DNA from: an uncultured Acetobacteraceae bacterium
Lineage (GTDB): Bacteria > Pseudomonadota > Alphaproteobacteria > Acetobacterales > Acetobacteraceae
Length of the DNA: 33,391 nt
Direction: 5' to 3'
NCBI GenBank assembly: GCA_937930165.1
Contig: CALGVL010000405.1
Location: 1 to 33,391, forward strand
A model generated the notes under the pieces. It was not told the DNA's origin, ran no database searches, and saw nothing but the letters and a program-made list of their open reading frames with translations. This document shows, piece by piece, positions 31,987 to 33,391 of this stretch. The translations under genes were made by a program, and so were the position numbers. Within the stretch, counting starts at the first letter, position 1, and every line of letters starts with the position of its first letter.

Positions 31987-32997
31987 CTATCCGGCGACCG
32001 GCACCCTGCCCTCGATCGGGTATTGCGGATCGTTGTAGCCGGGCGTCGAGGGATGGCCGGGCGCGACCAGCCGGTTCACCAGCGCCTCATCCGCCGCGGT
32101 GAAGCGATAGGAGAGCGCAGCGATGTAGTCCTCCAGATGCGCTTCCGTCCGCGGCCCGACGATGGTGCCGGTGACGAACGCATTGTTCAGCACCCAGGCG
32201 ATGGCGAAATGCGCTGGCGTGGTGCCCGCGGCCTCGGCATGGGCGCGGATGGTCTGGGCGATCTCCAGCGATTCCGCCCGCATCTCGGTTTCCAGCATGC
32301 GCCTGTCCTGGCGCGCGGCGCGGCTCTCGGGCGGCGGCGCGGTGCCCGGCTGGTATTTCGCGGTCAGCACGCCGCGGGCCAGCGGGCTGTAGGGCACCAC
32401 GCCCAGCCCGTAATGCACCGCGGCCGGGATCTGCTCCACCTCCGGCTGGCGGTTCATGGCGTTGTAATAGGGCTGGGAGACCACGGGCCGGTCGATCCCC
32501 ATCCGGTCGCAGAGATTGCAGATCTCCGCGATGCGCCAGGACCGGTAGTTGGAGACGCCGAAATGCCGGATCTTCCCGGCGCGCACCAGGTCGCCGAGGG
32601 CGCGCACCGTCACCTCCAGCGGCGTGTTGTGGTCCTCCTTGTGCAGGTAGAGGATATCTATGTAGTCGGTGCGCAGCCGGCGCAGGCTGGTCTCGACGCC
32701 CTGCATGATCCATTTGCGGGACAGGCCGCCCTCATTCGGCCCCTTGCCCGCCGGGTTGGCGATCTTGGTCGCCAGCACCCAGGCGTGGCGCTGGTGCGCG
32801 ATCGCCTCCCCCACAATCTCCTCGCTCCGGCCGCCGTTATAGACATCGGCGGTGTCGAGGAAATTAAAGCCGGCTTCGAAGGCGCGGGCGATCAGGCGCT
32901 TGCTGGTCGCAGCATCGGTCGCCCCGCCGAACATCATGGCGCCCAGGCACAGCCTGCTGACCTTCAGGCCGCTGCGGCCAAGGATCCGATATTCCAT
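31987..32997 (-). CDS. Aldo/keto reductase
   Basis: A 336-aa NADPH-dependent aldo/keto reductase of the Tas/YajO-like group, reducing an aldehyde or ketone (or the reverse). The catalytic tetrad is visible: Asp48 in FLDTADVY, Tyr53, Lys78 (ATKIA) and His119 (LYLHKED). HFGVSNY and PYSPLARGVLTAKY complete the TIM-barrel cofactor-binding pattern. GGGGAGGAAGGG precedes the ATG at 32997. It lies 75 bases downstream of dadA with a hairpin between them, and 89 bases upstream of the flavoprotein gene. Substrate not determinable. Confidence 0.92.
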   Translation of the reverse strand: MEYRILGRSGLKVSRLCLGAMMFGGATDAATSKRLIARAFEAGFNFLDTADVYNGGRSEEIVGEAIAHQRHAWVLATKIANPAGKGPNEGGLSRKWIMQGVETSLRRLRTDYIDILYLHKEDHNTPLEVTVRALGDLVRAGKIRHFGVSNYRSWRIAEICNLCDRMGIDRPVVSQPYYNAMNRQPEVEQIPAAVHYGLGVVPYSPLARGVLTAKYQPGTAPPPESRAARQDRRMLETEMRAESLEIAQTIRAHAEAAGTTPAHFAIAWVLNNAFVTGTIVGPRTEAHLEDYIAALSYRFTAADEALVNRLVAPGHPSTPGYNDPQYPIEGRVPVAG

Positions 32998-33012
32998 CCC
33001 TTCCTCCCCTTC

Positions 33013-33039
33013 CGCGGATGCCGGCAGCCATCATCCGCG
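33013..33039 (-). terminator. Intercistronic hairpin between dadA and aldo/keto reductase
   Basis: CGCGGATG-N11-CATCCGCG is a perfect 8-bp stem 33 bases after the dadA stop. With no U tract it could be a weak terminator or an mRNA-processing/stability element. Confidence 0.3.
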
Positions 33040-33072
33040 ATCGGGTGGCTTTAGCCCATGGGGTCAGGATGG

Positions 33073-33391
33073 TCAGGCCAGGGCGTAACGCTCCAGCGTC
33101 AGATCCTGGTGGTCGATCTCCGGCTTGCGCCCCGTGACCAGGTCAGCCAGCAGCCGGCCGGAGCCGCAGGCCATGGTCCAGCCGAGGGTCCCATGTCCCG
33201 TGTTCAGGTACAGGTTGCGAAAGCGCGTCGGCCCGATCACCGGCGTCCCGTCCGGCGTCATCGGCCGCAGGCCGGTCCAGAAGCTGGCCTTGGCCGGGTC
33301 GCCGCCGCGCGGAAACAGGTCGCTGACGGAATGCTCCAGCGTCTCCCGACGAGGCCGCCGCAGCCGCCGGGAGAAGCCTGCCAGCTCCGCC
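33073..33391 (-). CDS. dadA: D-amino acid dehydrogenase DadA, C-terminal part (runs off the window)
   Basis: The last 105 codons of an FAD-dependent oxidoreductase are present; the open frame continues to the right edge without a start. The segment ASFWTGLRPMTPDGTPVIGPT, then NLYLNTGHGTLGWTMACGSG and a C-terminal DLTLERY, is characteristic of the small-subunit D-amino acid dehydrogenase. This membrane-associated enzyme deaminates D-amino acids to 2-oxo acids and passes electrons to the respiratory chain. The N-terminal FAD-binding motif lies outside the window. As the first visible gene of the right-hand minus-strand cluster it could feed 2-oxo acids to the downstream ThDP decarboxylase pair; this is inference. 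Confidence 0.88.
   Translation of the reverse strand, partial: AELAGFSRRLRRPRRETLEHSVSDLFPRGGDPAKASFWTGLRPMTPDGTPVIGPTRFRNLYLNTGHGTLGWTMACGSGRLLADLVTGRKPEIDHQDLTLERYALA

Noticed and set aside
1..33391. CRISPR array, insertion sequence, prophage or integron
   Set aside because: No regularly spaced repeats, transposase, integrase or phage genes were seen; the only long repeat is the pair inside the cyclophilin genes.

Overview
The window is high-GC DNA from an alphaproteobacterium, most likely an Acetobacteraceae/Roseomonas-like member of the Rhodospirillales. Three things support this: the block order uvrA, ssb, gyrA, coaD and two cyclophilins; an alphaproteobacterial LexA box (GAAC-N7-GAAC, i.e. 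GTTC-N7-GTTC) between ssb and uvrA; and strong GC bias with many long antisense open frames. The genus is an inference from gene content and protein style, not from a search. Bases 1-63 are not genomic. They match the Illumina TruSeq P7 adapter with index 4, so the first gene is cut off by sequencing-library sequence and the left edge is a contig end.

Layout. 64-2362 (minus strand): a truncated NIPSNAP-family gene, a small Gly-rich hypothetical gene and the Mg2+ transporter mgtE. 2716-2791: tRNA-Lys(UUU). 2860-8072 (minus): a housekeeping block read as ssb, then gyrA-coaD-periplasmic cyclophilin-cytoplasmic cyclophilin. 8323-11187: uvrA, divergent from ssb across the SOS box. 11216-16064 (minus): an N,N-dimethylformamidase large-subunit homologue followed by pepN. 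16187-17356: an acyl-CoA dehydrogenase. 17447-22631 (minus): a five-gene catabolic cluster read as DapA-family aldolase, SDR, HpsN-like HisD-family dehydrogenase, PEP mutase/isocitrate lyase-family (oxaloacetate decarboxylase-like) enzyme, FMN 2-hydroxyacid oxidase; a second SDR diverges from it. 24162-28979: the prkA-yeaH-spoVR stress operon behind a 563-base gene-free leader. 28992-33391 (minus): dadA (partial), aldo/keto reductase, flavin monooxygenase-like acyl-CoA dehydrogenase-fold protein, VOC protein, and a split ThDP decarboxylase resembling sulfopyruvate/phosphonopyruvate decarboxylase (ComD/ComE type).

How the genes fit together. The left half is core genome: replication, topology, repair, CoA synthesis and protein folding. 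The right half is accessory metabolism in two unassigned catabolic clusters on either side of prkA-yeaH-spoVR. The first pairs dehydrogenases acting on hydroxyls with two carbon-carbon-bond-cleaving enzyme families, which suggests stepwise oxidation and cleavage of a polyol, hydroxy acid or related small molecule. The second combines amine/2-hydroxy oxidation enzymes with a two-subunit 2-oxoacid decarboxylase. Neither substrate can be read from sequence alone. No CRISPR array, insertion sequence, phage gene or integrase was seen. The less expected signals are stem-loops at the stop codons of uvrA, ssb and the last cyclophilin, near-identical blocks in the two tandem cyclophilins, a degenerate first zinc finger in UvrA, and Ala at the quinolone-determining position of GyrA.
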